NCBI GenBank assembly: GCA_022702705.1
Contig: CM040422.1
Span: 36,975,270-37,039,269, forward strand
Source of the DNA: Papilionanthe hookeriana x Papilionanthe teres
Taxonomy: Eukaryota > Streptophyta > Magnoliopsida > Asparagales > Orchidaceae
Direction: 5' to 3'
DNA: 64,000 nt
Part shown: positions 1-12,324 of the stretch, piece after piece
Numbering within the stretch: position 1 is the first letter of the stretch
How the letters are laid out: each line of letters starts with the position of its first letter
Translations under genes and position numbers: made by a program
Notes under the pieces: model-generated
Told to the model about the DNA's origin: nothing
Database searches by the model: none
The model's input: the letters and a program-made list of their open reading frames with translations, nothing else

Positions 1-299
1 TCTATTAAACTTTGTAATTATTTTCAATAATAATTATAAAAGATCAGAAATTAAGAAATCAAATTGGAAATTGGTTAAGAACCTTAAGGTGACTGATTTA
101 AACCCTGAAATGACAAATCTTAGACTTTTGAAATTTTAAAATAATATTTTCATTTTTAGGGTTAAGATTATTAATTATAAATTAATATTTAAAACCCCAA
201 AATCCTTTAAAAATCAAATCTTCACCATACTTAGCTCATTCCGCATTACACTAAGTCAATTATGAGACTAACACCAAATAGGCTCAAATCAAACCCCAA
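1..299. other. AT-rich intergenic DNA, no gene seen
   Basis: This AT-rich stretch has no open frame of note and no recognisable RNA gene. Short TAATTA-rich words lead into the tandem repeat that follows. Confidence 0.5.
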
Positions 300-1180
300 T
301 TAGGTTTAACACGTTAATTAGACTTAATTAAATCAAGTTAGACCTTAATCACATTAGGTTTAACTTAATAAACCCTAGTTAGGTCTAAGACACCAACTAG
401 ACTTAATTAAATTAAGTTAAGCCTTAATCACATTAGGTTTAACTTAATAAACCCAAATTAGGTCTAAGACACCCACTAGACTTAATTAAATCAAGTTGAG
501 CCTTACTCACATTAGCTTTAACACCACAAACCTTAATTAGGTCTAATACACTAGTTTGGCTTAATTAAATTTAGTTTGGCCTTAATCACATTAGGTTTAA
601 CTTAATAAACCCTAATTAGGTCTAAGACACCAATTAGACTTAATTAAATCAAGTTAAGCCTTAATCACATTATGTTTAACTTAATAAACCCTAATTAGGT
701 CTAAGACACCAATTAGACTTAATTAAATCAAGTTAAGCCTAAATCACATTAGGTTTAACTTAATAAACACTAATTAGGTCTACTCCTCATTAAACGTGAT
801 TAATCACCTTAAACCTTAATTACATTATGTTTAAGATAAATCAAACCCTAATTCTCTTATTAGACCTTATTAATTACCTTAAACCTTAATTACATTAGGT
901 TTAGGACAATTTAAACATCAATTAGACCTAACCCTAATTAGGTCTAATTAAATTAATTGAACCTTACTTAAATTAGGTTTAATTAATCCTAAACTGTAAT
1001 TAGAACTAACCCTAATTAGGTCTAATTAATCAATTAAACCTTACCTAAATTAGGTTTAATTAACCATAACCCAATTAGGCTTAACCACTATTAAGTCTAA
1101 TTAATCAATTAAACCTTACCTAAATTTGATTTAATTAATCAAAACCCAATTAGATTTAACCACTATTAATCTAATTAATA
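300..1180. repeat. 79-bp AT-rich tandem repeat, degenerate to the right
   Basis: The word GACTTAATTAAAT recurs at 321, 400, 479, about 558, 637 and 716, a period of 79 bp. Each unit carries AATTAGGTCTAAGACACC, then CTTAATTAAAT, then CCTTAATCACATTAGG. From about 780 to 1180 the units become shorter and irregular but keep the AATTAGGTCTAA and CATTAGGTTTAA words. It looks like a minor satellite or an expanded spacer repeat with no coding content. Confidence 0.8.
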
Positions 1181-1419
1181 ATGAAAAAATGGAGGTGGCG
1201 GCACCTAGAGCTCTGTTAGGGTTAATCCCTGGATGGCTCCTCTAAAGATTTTGATTTTCTGTGAGCCATTTGTCTTGATTTGGAGGTTGAAGTGTTTGTT
1301 TCACGTTGTGAGGTGTTTCTTGATCAGATTTGAGGTGTTCTGGTCTTCCCGGGCTTTTGTATTTTTGAATTTTGGGGCTATTTCTACTGTTACATTGGAT
1401 GATAGAGATGGGTTTTGAG

Positions 1420-2700
1420 AAAGGTGATCCCATTACATAAAAGGTATCATATGCTGAGGTTACTGCAAGAGCACAAGGAGGTGGCAAAAATAGGAGATAG
1501 GCTAGTTTTCCTGTAGGTGTTCTATGATGCCATGGAGGGTAAAGTTGATTATGAGTTCATCGGGAAGTGCACTAGAAAAGCAGGAAAACCTGCTTTAATT
1601 TTCAATGAGGCTAAAATAGCTAAACTGTTAGAGCCATACAAGTTTACTTTATTGGGTAAGTTTCAATATGAGAATCCTAAAATGGATGTCATCAGAATGG
1701 CTTTTGATGAGTTCAATCTCTTGGGAAGCTGGAAGGTGGGAGCTTTTGATGGTCATCATATAATGCTCCAGTTGTCTAGAGAAGATGATTATGCACATTT
1801 TTTTTTCTAGGAAGGTCTTATTCATTGTTGGCACACCAATGAAGCTGTTGAAATGAACCATGGAGTTTGACCTTACACAAGAACCTCCTATCATACCTGT
1901 TTGGTACACTTTGCCCAACCTGAAATTACCATTTTATAATCAGCAGATACTTTACTCCATTGGGGACTCATTGGGAAAAACCCTAAAGCTAGAAACTTCA
2001 TCCTTAGATGTCACCAGACCATCAACTACCAGAATCTTTGTTGAGTGGGACATTACCTTGACATTACCCTCCCTAATTTGGAGGATGTCTAGCTTAGTAC
2101 GGCAAATAATGGGTATTGGCAACCACTGCTAATGGAGAAAAATCCCCCTTATTGTAAGCATTGTCGAATGTTTGGCCATCCTATTAAAAAATGCTTAAAA
2201 AAGCACCCTGATTTGAGACCTTATAAATTGGCTCAAATGACCAATCATATACTAAACCTTCTTCTAAGCGGCAAGTTGGCAATGTAAACCCACCTCCCAC
2301 TCTGATGCAGTAATCAATTATTGAGGATGTTGTTCCTATGGAGGAACCTGGTATCAATCCTTTCAACACCAGTCAATAGATTTGGTGGTTGAAGATATAC
2401 AGGGACCAACTCATCATGGTGAAGATGTACAGAAGAAAACAGATGGTCCTTCTCTTACTGTCATGGAAAACACTGATAAGGACTACCAACTATTAGACCT
2501 GAAACACTTACAACAATTATGGGTGATAACTTGCTCCATCAACTTAATGCTGAACTAGAGGGTAATTGGTAGATCCAGAAAACTAAAAAGAAGAAAAAAG
2601 GCATCCTGGAATTAAAGAGCCTACAGAAGGAAGAATTAGCTGGTGGCAGCTCAATTAACACTATGTTGGACTCCCTCACAAGAATTAGGAGGAGGAGGAA
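1420..2700 (+). pseudogene. LINE ORF1: DUF4283-like domain plus CCHC zinc knuckle (broken)
   Basis: ORF1 proteins of plant LINEs bind the element RNA. The segment near 1440 reads like the usual N-terminal SYAEVTA motif, and 1517-1810 encodes about 97 residues resembling DUF4283 (pattern LLGKFQYENP, then F-GHH-ML-L). A frameshift at the poly-T run near 1800 moves the reading to 1860 onward. At 2153-2194 a zinc knuckle reads CKHCRMFGHPIKKC, which is CX2CX4HX4C. The rest to about 2700 is low-complexity and broken. The domain assignment follows family knowledge and was not run through a profile search. Confidence 0.75.
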
Positions 2701-4855
2701 ATTAAATAATGATAAATATTCTGTGCTGGAATGTTAGGAGACTCGCTCATCCTAGGTCCCTTAGCAGACTCATATATTAAAATAGGATGTATAAACCTTG
2801 GTGCATAGCACTACTTGAGCAAATGATTTCCAAAAACATTACAAGAATCACTAAAAAGTTCTCAACATTTCATCTCTTTAACAATTGTAACAACAAATTT
2901 TGGATTTTGTGTAGATTGGAGGTGGAGTGGAATGTCTTGGTGGATCATCACAAATTCCTTCACTCATCCTTTTCTCTAGCTGGTCATACTGGCCATGAAA
3001 CTTTTATTTATGCAGGGTGCACTTTGTCTACTAAGAGAGACCTCTGGTAGGACTTATCCCAGCTTGGCACTTCAACGTCTAATAAATGGTTGGTTGGAGG
3101 TGATTTCAACTGCATTTCTGCCCCCTGAGAGAAATCGGGTGGTGGAAATCCTGATCACAAAAAGATTCACCAATTCAATGATAATATCCAACAAGCTGGC
3201 TTACAGGATCTGGGATTTACAGGACCCAAATTTTCATGGAGAATAGGTAAACTCTGGGAAAGGCTGGACATATTCTTAGTTAATGACTTATGGCTAAATG
3301 AGTTTCTCAATACTATAGTACAGAATCTCCCAATGGTCAGTTCTGATCATAGGCCTTTTGCTCCTATCCATTACAGGATCATCAACTAAATTTTCTAACA
3401 CATTCAGATACTTAAATGTTTAGTCTAATCATCCAGGTTTTTTAGCATAGGTGGAGAACATTTAGTACAGTTAGCATAATGACAATCCTTGGATCAAGAT
3501 ATGGGTCCTACAAAAAAACTGGGTAGACATCTTAAACAATGGAGCTGGAATGTTTTTAGAGATATGAACAAAAGAATCCTGGAATTAGAAAGTTTGGTTA
3601 CCCAGTTAGAGAAGCAATTTAATGAAGACAGAGTTACTAAACTCAACCTATTTAAAGCAAATGAAGACCTATTACTAGCCATTCAAGCTCATGAGCAGTT
3701 CTTAATGCAGAATGCTTCTAAGACTAAATTATGTGAGGGGTACAGGAACTCAAAATACTTCCATGCCTGCATCAACTATAGAAGATCCTGTAACTACATC
3801 CATAAAATCCAAGATGATTAAGGGCACTGGTAGAAGAACTCTTTTGATATTGAGACTAGTGCACTCAAACACTTTTAAGATCTTTTATCCTAGCCTCCAT
3901 GGGTTAGAAAAGAGGTAAAGGAAGTTCTATTCCATAATGAACTTCAATACACAAGGAACCTTGATCTAATAAATATACCCCAGAATGAGGAGATCAAAGC
4001 TGCTCTAGATTCTTTTGACAGTAACAAGATGGCTGGACCTAATGGTTATTCAGCTAATTTTTATAAATATGTTTGGCATATTGTCAAAACTAATGTTATA
4101 AAGGTGGTTCAAGACTTTTTCCATGGTGGCAATCCTCCAAGATATTTTTCATCATCCACCATCATTCTAATACCTAAAGACAGTCATTGTTTAAACTGGA
4201 ATTCCTACAGACCAATTAGCCTCACAAATGTCATTTCTAAAATCATTAGTAAGGTTATTGTACACAGACTCCAACCCCACCTAGATTGTCTTATCAGCTA
4301 AAATCAGACTGCTTTCATACTAAGTAGAAGCATTGTGAACAATGTACTTCTAGCCCAAGAATTACTACTAGATTTAGATAAAAAAATGTAGGGGAGGCAA
4401 TGTTATCTTTAAATTAGATATACAAAAAGCTTATGACTCTATCTATTGGGAATTCATTCTGGATGTACTTCAAGCTAGGGATTTTTCATCTCAATTCACT
4501 AATCTTATTCACAGATGGCTACACAAAAATGGTAATTTAATCTTAATCAATGGGAAAACATGTGGGTATTTTACAGCAACAAGGGATATCAAACAAGGGG
4601 ATCCCCTTTCTCCAACCATTTTCATCCTATCTTTTGATTATCATTTTCAACTACTAAACTAAATCTCTTATCAGGATGCACATACCCTTTACAGTCATAG
4701 ATCTAATATAGCCATTAATCATCCTGCCTATGCTGATGATATCATTCTATTTGCCAAAGCTACTAAACAGTCCATCAAACAAATCTATAACTGTCTTCAA
4801 GATTTCTAAGCTTGCTCAGGTTTACAATTGAATAAAAAGAAATGTTTTATGTAGT
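2700..4855 (+). pseudogene. LINE ORF2: endonuclease and reverse transcriptase (broken, 3' truncated)
   Basis: The endonuclease part (about 2720-3390) contains GGDFNC near 3096-3113 and SDHRPF near 3342-3359, the two landmark motifs of the exonuclease-endonuclease-phosphatase fold. A linker with a coiled-coil-like stretch (3489-3821) follows. The RT has a PNG-type fingers motif near 4030, IPK near 4168, YRPISLTN near 4205, FKLDIQKAYDS near 4410, QGDPLSP near 4597 and the catalytic box YADD at 4729-4740. In-frame stops and shifts are frequent, for example the stop after the leucine-isoleucine-serine at 4301. The RNase H or C-terminal CCHC part expected in L1-like ORF2 is absent. The enzyme is not functional. 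Confidence 0.85.
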
Positions 4856-4924
4856 TTAACAAGTGGATCTTGACCTGACCCACAATTACGTAGTAAATTA
4901 ACTTCCAAAAGATGGCCAAAAACT

Positions 4925-6540
4925 TGACCTGATTTATAAATAGCAGCTAGTATGAAAAATCTTAAATGAGATAAAAATTGAAAAATATTTTACACACTAG
5001 GGGTACTACGCAAGTATACGTATCGCCTCAAGTAATATAGAGTTTTCTTTAAAAACCCTCAGTATCGATCCCACGAGGAAGTGAAGTAAGAGGTCTTTAG
5101 TCAAATTCTAGTCTACTACTAATAATCCTTAGTTTGAAATGTCGATTAAAATTGTGTTTTATCTAGCAACTACTCCTAAATAAAAGTGTTAAATGTAATA
5201 ATAACTATAACTAAATGCAAATAATAATTCTAAAGATAACCCTTTTTTGGAGAAATTGGTTTGGAGAATGTTTAGGTAATAAAAACTACTATTCTTATGT
5301 AATGAAATGGATAATGTATAGGAATGATATGCTTTAAATATTGTATGTGCCAAATCGGAGCAATCCTATTCTTTACCCTTTGGTCCAGGCATATAGAACA
5401 TTGACAAATCCTATGCTTGATTAACGAATCTGCGGCTAGGCTAGGAGGTTACCGGCTCTCACTTCGGAGCTCCCACATTTCCCTCACCTGAGGGCTAACG
5501 TCTACACTTCAGCACCCAAAATATAGGACCGAATTGAATATTTTAGCCTGTCACTCTAAAATCTCCAATTCTACGCTCGATAATTATATTTCCCTATTTA
5601 TTTGCATTCAATCCCCATGAACTTCACCATCCATGGAATTTGAATGTGGTTCCACTTTGTTGAGAATTACACCGCTCTTTTAGGTCAATGCAATTACAAT
5701 GAATTTTAACACTACAACGAGCTCTTTTTGTAATGTAAATGAAGTGCAAGTAAAAACCATCACATTTATAATTAAATTTACTTTTATCATGCATCACAAA
5801 ATCCTAAACATGATTTCTACTCATTACAAAAGAAAAGTAAAATGAAAATAATGGAATAATCTTCTTATGCCACTATTTCCAAATAAGAAGAAAGAGTAAG
5901 AGAGATACGTCACAAAGCATGAATAAAACACAACAGAAACTTTAATTAACCAAAAAAAATCCACTAGGTAATTATTTACAAAATCATAAGATAATGAAGA
6001 ATAATACTTAGTTTTTTCCCTTTGAAAGAATGATAAAGATCTCTCCCACAAAGTCTCCTGTCGATCCATGCAATGCTAGAACATCTCCTTACAAATTCTC
6101 TCAAAATATCCTCTCCAATCTCTCCAAAAGGGTAGAAATCTACATTTCTACTCTTACTCTAAGAATCCTAAACATTCCTCTTTTTTTTCACTACTTTCCT
6201 CCCCCCCTTTTCCAACCTAAATTCACAATTTTAAAGAGTATGGACGAAGTTTAAAGAGTTCCCTTAAGCACCCCTTCGAAAAAGCGTCCAAATACGTAAA
6301 ATTTCAGCCCAAAACCGCCAAAAGTCGGTCTAGAACCTTCCCGGGCGCTGTCAACGGGTTCGAGGCCGCTGTCAGCAAGCTTTTCAAGCATTTTTTGGTG
6401 TTCTCTATAAAATCTCACCGTCGGCGAGATCGTAGCCGCCGTCGGCAAGTAGACTGCTGCGCAGCTCCACTATTTCGCTCTTTTTTTTTTCTTTTGGGGT
6501 CATTTTTAATCCCTTTTTTCACTTTTTTTTTATGGAGGAT
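4925..6540 (-). repeat. LTR-like non-coding repeat, copy A
   Basis: This segment is related along its length to the one at 8145-9718. Shared landmarks in the same order are CGCAAGTATACGTATCG (4990s and 8230s), ATCGATCCCACG, GTGCCAAAT-GGAGCA (5347 and 8563), TTTCCCTATTTATTTGCA, CAATCCCCATGAAC, and near the right end a GC-rich patch with CGCTGTC/CGGC words. Such 1.6-kb blocks are common next to Athila-type elements and are probably LTRs, oriented on the - strand like the nearby Athila pol. I could not fix the termini or a target-site duplication. The short open frame at 5824-6069 is not conserved in copy B and I do not call it a gene. Confidence 0.5.
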
Positions 6541-8057
6541 TACTATATCTAGATAGGCCTTTAATAATTTTGAATTTCACTATCCTCTCTCTAAAATCCA
6601 AAACTCAAAACTTTCCCTCACTTTTTATATGTGTAAGTATTAGTTTGAAAAAGGTTTTCAATAAAGGCTCAATTCTCATTAATTATAAATCTAAGAATTT
6701 TAGTTTTTCAAATATTCAATTCCTTTCTACCATAAATAGAAAAATCATTTTTTCCAATGTTTCCTACAAAATATCTTAACTCTAGAACAGTTTCTTCACT
6801 AAGGATTTCAACTAAGTCATTTTTCTAATATTCCTAATATTGAAATTATAGTAACTTAAAGGTAACACCACATACCACAAGTCATTTTAAAAGTGATATC
6901 AAATTAAATACAGGTTACTGAGGACAAATAAAGTTACATTTTAAAAAAAAATTTCCCCCCAAACTTAAATTTTAAAATATTTTGCAATTAATTTCATAAA
7001 ATGTAGCAGGAAGCAAAAAAGTAAAGGTTGAATCTACTTACTACTGCAACATCTTATCATATTCATATACATGCATAATCAGGATAGAATGACTGTCGGA
7101 GAAAGTAAATCTAACCTAAAACATGCTTAAATAAAATTACACTAAAAGGAAGTATTTTCACATTAAAATTTTATTTTTCTTCCTACCCCCAAACTTAATT
7201 TTTTAACATATATAGCATTCAGTACATAAAATATAAGCAGGAAGAAAAACAGTTTAGAAATTCTATCTACCACAAATGTCTATCAAATCTGTTGCAAGTA
7301 TTCATTAGGACGAACAATATGCAGCAGAAAGTAAATCTAAACTAATCATGCCAGAATGAAATTAACTAAACCAAAGTCTAACTAGCATAGAATGTATCAG
7401 CAAGGGAATATAAAAATATTCCTCAAGGCCTAAATAAAGTTGTAACACAAACATAAACACACATATGATAAATGAGGTCAATTCTTCGATTAAATCATCC
7501 AATCTCACTAATTTACTTCCAATTTCTAACGGAATCACTACACTAGTAAATTAGGTACTTTCAAATGATTTTTTAAATTATAATCCCAAAGATAAGATTA
7601 TCCCTGATAAATTGGTTTCCGCACACCAATTTCAGGCATCACCTAATCCTTATAATTAAGCACCTCTAACAGTTATAAAGATAGTGTAAAATCATCCATA
7701 TGGTGTTCATCAAATAGGTTCGCGGCTCTTACCAAATGAAAAGAAAGTAATCGAAAGGAAGTAACAAATTAAGATGGAACTATCAATATTCAAAATTCAT
7801 AATTTCTCTTGTAAAACTCAAGTTTGGGTGAGACCCAAGTCACAGTGGACTCGTTAATGTAACTACTACAAGAGAGCAAGTGTAGCAATAATAAGAAGTT
7901 AAGGAATCACCTTCCTCATGACACACATAGATCAAATCTAACAACTAACAATCCCAACATCTACCAATCAACAATCAAATTTATCAATCCACTATAAAGA
8001 AAATACAATACAAAACTAACAATCATGACTCTTAAGCACACTAAATCAAAGCACACT
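6541..8057. other. Non-coding AT-rich segment with two polypurine-like motifs
   Basis: No gene is visible. On the - strand TTAAGTTTGGGGGG (around 6955) and TTAAGTTTGGGGG (around 7187) lie in a degenerate direct duplication of about 230 bp; both copies continue with a poorly conserved stretch containing CAGGAAG. AAGTTTGGGGG is typical of polypurine tracts near the 3' end of Athila-type elements. The rest, 7440-8057, is unassigned. Confidence 0.4.
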
Positions 8058-8144
8058 GATAACTATGGGTTGCCTCTCATAAAGCGCTTGTTTTAATGCC
8101 ATTAGCCTGTCAAATCCTTAGTTTTTTCTATTCCTTACAAAACT

Positions 8145-9718
8145 TGACAGCGACTTTATATATGCTTAAAAATGCAAGAATTTATGAATTCAGATTTATA
8201 TACTTATAATGATTTAGTAAAGTCACAAATTCAACGCAAGTATACGTATCGTATCAAGTAATACAGGGCTCTAATGGAGTCACGGTTATCGATCCCACGG
8301 GGAAGGCAACGTTCTTTAAATCAGATAATATAGCACTAAAATCCAATACCAACCTGTAACAATTGCTCCGATTAGTACTACAACTAGTGAATGCAAAGTA
8401 TGGTAATAATAAAGCTACTACAATTACTTCTACTTACTAAACTAATTTAACTAATACACACTAACTTATGTGATTTATAAGATACTTCTATGTGAAAAGT
8501 GTCTTCCTTCCTGTATAAAGATTATGATGTGTGAATGATGAAGAATGGTAATTTTACGTATTGTGCCAAATAGGAGCATATTTGCTTCTTTACCCTTAAA
8601 AGAGTACCTCCTCTTCCAAGCATGTAAAGAACATTAACATATCTTAAGTTTAGTCACTAAATCTAAGGATACCGACTCTCAGCTAACCATAGGCTTTAGT
8701 TACCAATCTTAGGACCAAATTAGGGATCCCATTCTGTCACCATGAAACCTCCAATTTGAAGTCCATCCAAACTCATTTCCCTATTTATTTGCACTCAATC
8801 CCCATGAACTATGCAATTCATTCACGGACATTGAATGGGTTCTTCATTATTGTTGTAGAACATTCAATTCTTTTGGAATTAATGTTCCTCAACATATTTT
8901 AACAAATCAATTGGCAGGATTGAAAAGTAAATTAAGTTCCAAATGAAAGGACCATCACAACTTTTATAACACTTTAAGGGCACATCAATTCCACATCACC
9001 ACATCATCACTATTTTATGCAAGAAGAAAGGCAAAGGAACTACTCACAATTCATGGAGAAGATACAATAAAACATAGATTTTATATATAAAGGAAGAGTC
9101 ATACAAACCACGATAGCAAATACAACTTATCTCCATCTCTTCCCCAAGGCAATTCCTTCAAAGTTCCCTTGATACCTTTTCTATTCCTTGCAACACATGA
9201 TTTCATCCTTGGAACAAAGATGAAGAAGCAATCTCTCACTATACTCCCTCTTGTCCCCTCCTTAGAGAAGAATTTCTCTTCAAATCACAAACCATAACTC
9301 TCACTCACACTTTCCTTACAATCTCTACAGTAATCCTCTTCTCCTTTTTCATTTTGAACACTTAATTTTATGTTAGGAACGAATTTCCCAAGAGTTTCTT
9401 CAAACACCCCTTAAAAAATCCGCCAAAACTCTTCAATTTGAAATGAACCGACATAGGGCACCGGCGGCACCCGATAGTGGCACCGACTGCGCCCTATCCT
9501 TCCAATAATTACTGAAGTTTCTGGAAGAAGGCGCCGGTGGTGCCAGAAGCTGTTTTCCTCCAAATTACTCCATTTTGCTCCAAATTCATTTCTTTTTGCA
9601 TCTTTTCACTCCAATCACCTATAATCATTATACCTGCAACAAATCAAGAAAAATACCTTATATCACTAAAAATAAGTAAAAACATATAGCTAAAAGAGTA
9701 TATATTTTTGGTGCATCA
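8145..9718 (-). repeat. LTR-like non-coding repeat, copy B
   Basis: This is the better-kept relative of the 4925-6540 block. Read on the - strand it starts TGATGCACCAAAAATATATA at 9718 and ends near CGCTGTCA at about 8145, so it has TG and CA ends as an LTR should. The expected 5-bp duplication is not there: AAACT or nearby on the left against CTTGT on the right. A GC-rich patch at 9455-9560 repeats GGCGCC and CCGGCGG words. It may be a solo LTR with an eroded edge, or an LTR of the Athila element whose pol lies to the right. Confidence 0.45.
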
Positions 9719-10546
9719 CTTGTCAAGGCGTTGCTCCTGAATCAGATTATGTAACATATCTAGAACCTCCACTAATTTCTTCTGAACCATTTAGTATATA
9801 AATTTGATAAAACAGGCGATGGTTGAAAACTCTTACTGATTCTTCTTCTATAAACTTCTTCTTCAAAAATATTACTTTATCTATCTCTTCAATATGACTA
9901 GCATGACTAAATTGCATCTTTAATTGACATCCAATATATGCTAAATGTGCATTAGTTTTATTTACCTTTGCTTCGATTGACGCCATCAGCCTCGATCTTT
10001 GCAATCTTCTCTGTTATTCCTTGGATACTAATGGTTAGAAATCTATTGTATAACTCTTGTGCACTTTCACAAATGAATTTCTTCTTGTTTGCATCCTCTT
10101 TCTTCTTACTTTCCCTCACCAAAGAAGATATTTTTGTAATTTAAACTCTTTCCCTAGACTTTTAGGGTGAAAATTTGGAATGGGTGAATATCACTTCATC
10201 TGATTCCTATTTATAGACTTTAAAAACAATAAAATCCCCCCCCCCCACATTTACAAACCATAAAATCACGCTCTATACAACTTCCCTATGATTAGGATTT
10301 CTAGAACCCCATTTTTCACATTTTTCATAGTTCTGGCGCCTAACCTCCAACTGATGGCGCTTAGCCACTAATGCTCATTTTAGCACGGGTCTGCTAAATG
10401 TCCAAATAATTATTCTAACTCATCCAAGTTATAGTTAAGGTCTCATTAATCTCCACTAACATAGCATAATCAAAATACTACCACATAATTCTTACTTCAA
10501 ACCAAACAATAAAGCACACAAAATAAACTCAAAATAAAGTACACCT
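9719..10546 (-). pseudogene. Downstream ORF remnant of the Athila element (uncertain)
   Basis: The longest open stretch is 9747-10004 (85 codons, - strand). Its residues favour an alpha-helical, charged protein. The reading extends upstream with shifts toward about 10140, where KKKFICESAQELY can be read. Athila elements often carry an extra ORF after pol, and position and strand fit that, but I do not recognise the protein and see no signal peptide or membrane segment. Between 10145 and 10546 there is only AT-rich DNA with a C13-like run near 10237 and a GGCGCC patch near 10335. Confidence 0.3.
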
Positions 10547-10599
10547 GATAACTATGGGTTGCCTCCCACAAAGCGTTTAGTTTTACGTCGTCAGCCTGA

Positions 10600-11740
10600 C
10601 ATACCCAGTGCTTATTCTGGGTTACCCAACATCATATTTTCATCAAGTTCAAGTTGATCTACAGAGAAATATGGTTTCAATGTATGATTGTTCACTTTGA
10701 ATATTTTCTCAGTTTTTGGATCTTTAATATCCACAGCTTCATAGAGACAAACGTTTATTATAAGAAATGAGCCCATCCACCTGAACTTAATTTTTCCATC
10801 AAATAATCTTAATCCGGCATTTTATAGCAAAACTTATTGTCCTGGCTCAATATTTTTATTTAGAATCCTACGATCATGTCACATCTTCATCTTTTCTTTA
10901 TATATTTGGCACTTTCATATGATTCATTCCTTATCACTTCAAGCTCATTTAATTGCAATAATCTTTTCTCACCAGCATCCTTCAAATTATAATTGAACTC
11001 TTTAATAGCCCAATATGCTTTATGCTTCAACTGGTAAATGACGAGCTTTTCTAAAAATTAGCCAATATGGGGACATTTCTATAGGAGTTTTATATGCAGT
11101 CCTATAGGTCCACAAAGCAAAATCCAGTTTGATTGACCAATCCTTTTTGTTTGGATTAATCAATTTTTTAAAATTCTTTTAATTTCATGATTGGATAATT
11201 CAACCAAACCACTTGTCTGAGGATGATAAGCAGTAGCAATTTTATGGTCGATATGATACTTCTTTACTAATTTATCCATAATTGCATTTCTAAAATGACT
11301 TCCCCGTCCATTATGATTACTCTTGGCATTCCAAATCTAAAAAATATTTACTTTCATAAACATTTTGTAACACTTCGAGCATCACATAGAGGTAAAGCAA
11401 TAACTTTTATCCATTTAGATGAATAGTCTACTGTTATCAATATATATAAATTTTTAAAAGATAGTATAAATGGTTCCATGAAATCTAATCCCCAAACGTT
11501 AAATATTTTAACTTCCAACATGTAATTGAGTGGCATCACATTTCTTTTAGAAATATTACCTACATGCTGACATCGATCACAATTTTTAATATAAACACTA
11601 ACATCCTTAAAAATCGTAGCCCAATAAAATCCATATTGTTGAATTTTATATGCAGTTTTATCGACACCAAAATATCCCCCAAAATTAGAATCATGACATT
11701 TTTGAATAATTTCATAAGTTTCTTCTAACGACACACATGT
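10600..11740 (-). pseudogene. Athila-type integrase (broken)
   Basis: Reading leftward from 11734, the zinc-binding N-domain is partly kept: CHDSNFGGYFG, with the second His of the usual GGHHG lost, then the CDRCQ pair. The core follows with GLDFMEPF, holding the first catalytic Asp, and VDYSSKWIKVIALP. After a break at 11354 the second half can be followed in shifted frames: an Asp-Gly motif near 11315, a Glu motif read as LVELSNHEIK near 11195, a TYRTAYKTPI-like stretch near 11085, and a C-terminal domain with FKVNNHTLKPYFS near 10665-10705. The integrase is non-functional. Confidence 0.75.
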
Positions 11741-11871
11741 TAAAATAGTTAGATCATTTGCTTGATTATATAAAAATAGGTCATCCCAAAAATAAGTCTT
11801 AGCTTCAGATAAAAATTTCTTCCTTTATTAGTATGTTAAACCATAAGGTATAATATCACTAACAATAAAGT

Positions 11872-12324
11872 TTACAATGTCGGCATACCATAGAACACGC
11901 AGCTCATTAATAGTGAACAATTTTTTATTAGGAAAATGTTCATTAATTTTTTCTTCCGAAAAGAGAGATTTTTCATTTTCAAGCCTGACAGATGATCAGC
12001 AATTTGATTATCAGCACCTTTCCTATTTACTATCTCAAAGTCAAATTCTTGTAAAAGAAGAATCCATCTTATCAGTCTTGGTTGTGTATCCTTGTTTTTC
12101 ATTAAATATTTAATAGCAGAATGATCAACATGAACTACACATTTTATTATAATTAAAAATGATCTGAATTTATTAAAAGCATATACTATAGCTAATAACT
12201 CTTTCTTAGTTATTGTATAATTAATTTGAGCTTTAGTAAGAGTTCTACTTACATAGTTGATCACTTTAAAAATCTTATCGTGTTTTTGTTATAAAACAGC
12301 TCCAATATCATAATCACTTGCATC
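11872..12324 (-). pseudogene. Athila-type RNase H, 5' end removed by insertion
   Basis: The frame 11872-12264 (130 codons) encodes an RNase H with NYVSRTLTKAQINYT, ITKKELLAIVYAFNKFRSFL, VHVDHSAIKYLM and the tail FDFEIVNRKGADNQIADHLS, all typical of Ty3/Gypsy RNase H of the Athila type. Upstream, past a stop at about 12288, the reading continues to DASDYDIGAVL; its first codon, GAT at 12322-12324, is the last Athila triplet before the next element begins. Everything 5' of it (RT, protease, gag) is displaced beyond the window. Confidence 0.8.

Larger units (their letters stand above)
1185..4860 (+). mobile_element. Decayed L1-type LINE (non-LTR retrotransposon)
   Basis: The order of remains is that of plant L1-like LINEs: an ORF1 with a DUF4283-like domain and a CCHC zinc knuckle, then an ORF2 with an apurinic-type endonuclease and a reverse transcriptase. 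A G-rich leader with an ATGG-GGTGGCGGCACC start near 1185 resembles plant LINE 5' ends. The 3' part after the RT palm is missing and no poly(A) tail is seen; the sequence changes character near 4860-4925, where another repeat begins. Many stops and frameshifts show it is an old copy. Confidence 0.85.
8058..12324 (-). mobile_element. Athila-type Ty3/Gypsy remnant, cut on its 5' side
   Basis: Pol remains of RNase H and integrase on the - strand have the wording of the Athila lineage: a YVSRTLTKAQINY-like RNase H, an INT with VDYSSKWIKVIALP, and a C-terminal stretch reading like FKVNNHTLKPYFS. Just after pol the - strand carries GGGAGGCAACCCATAGTTAT (10548-10580), a familiar Athila post-pol sequence, and a second copy lies at 8058-8090. 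The RT, protease and gag are absent because a Tat-type element entered at 12325. The left boundary is uncertain. Confidence 0.65.

Noticed and set aside
1242..1487. Antisense 81-codon frame over the LINE leader
   Set aside because: It has no domain, and the + strand reading explains the region.
8145..9718. Complete solo LTR with target-site duplication
   Set aside because: TG and CA ends can be drawn, but the 5-bp flanks (AAACT-like and CTTGT) do not match.
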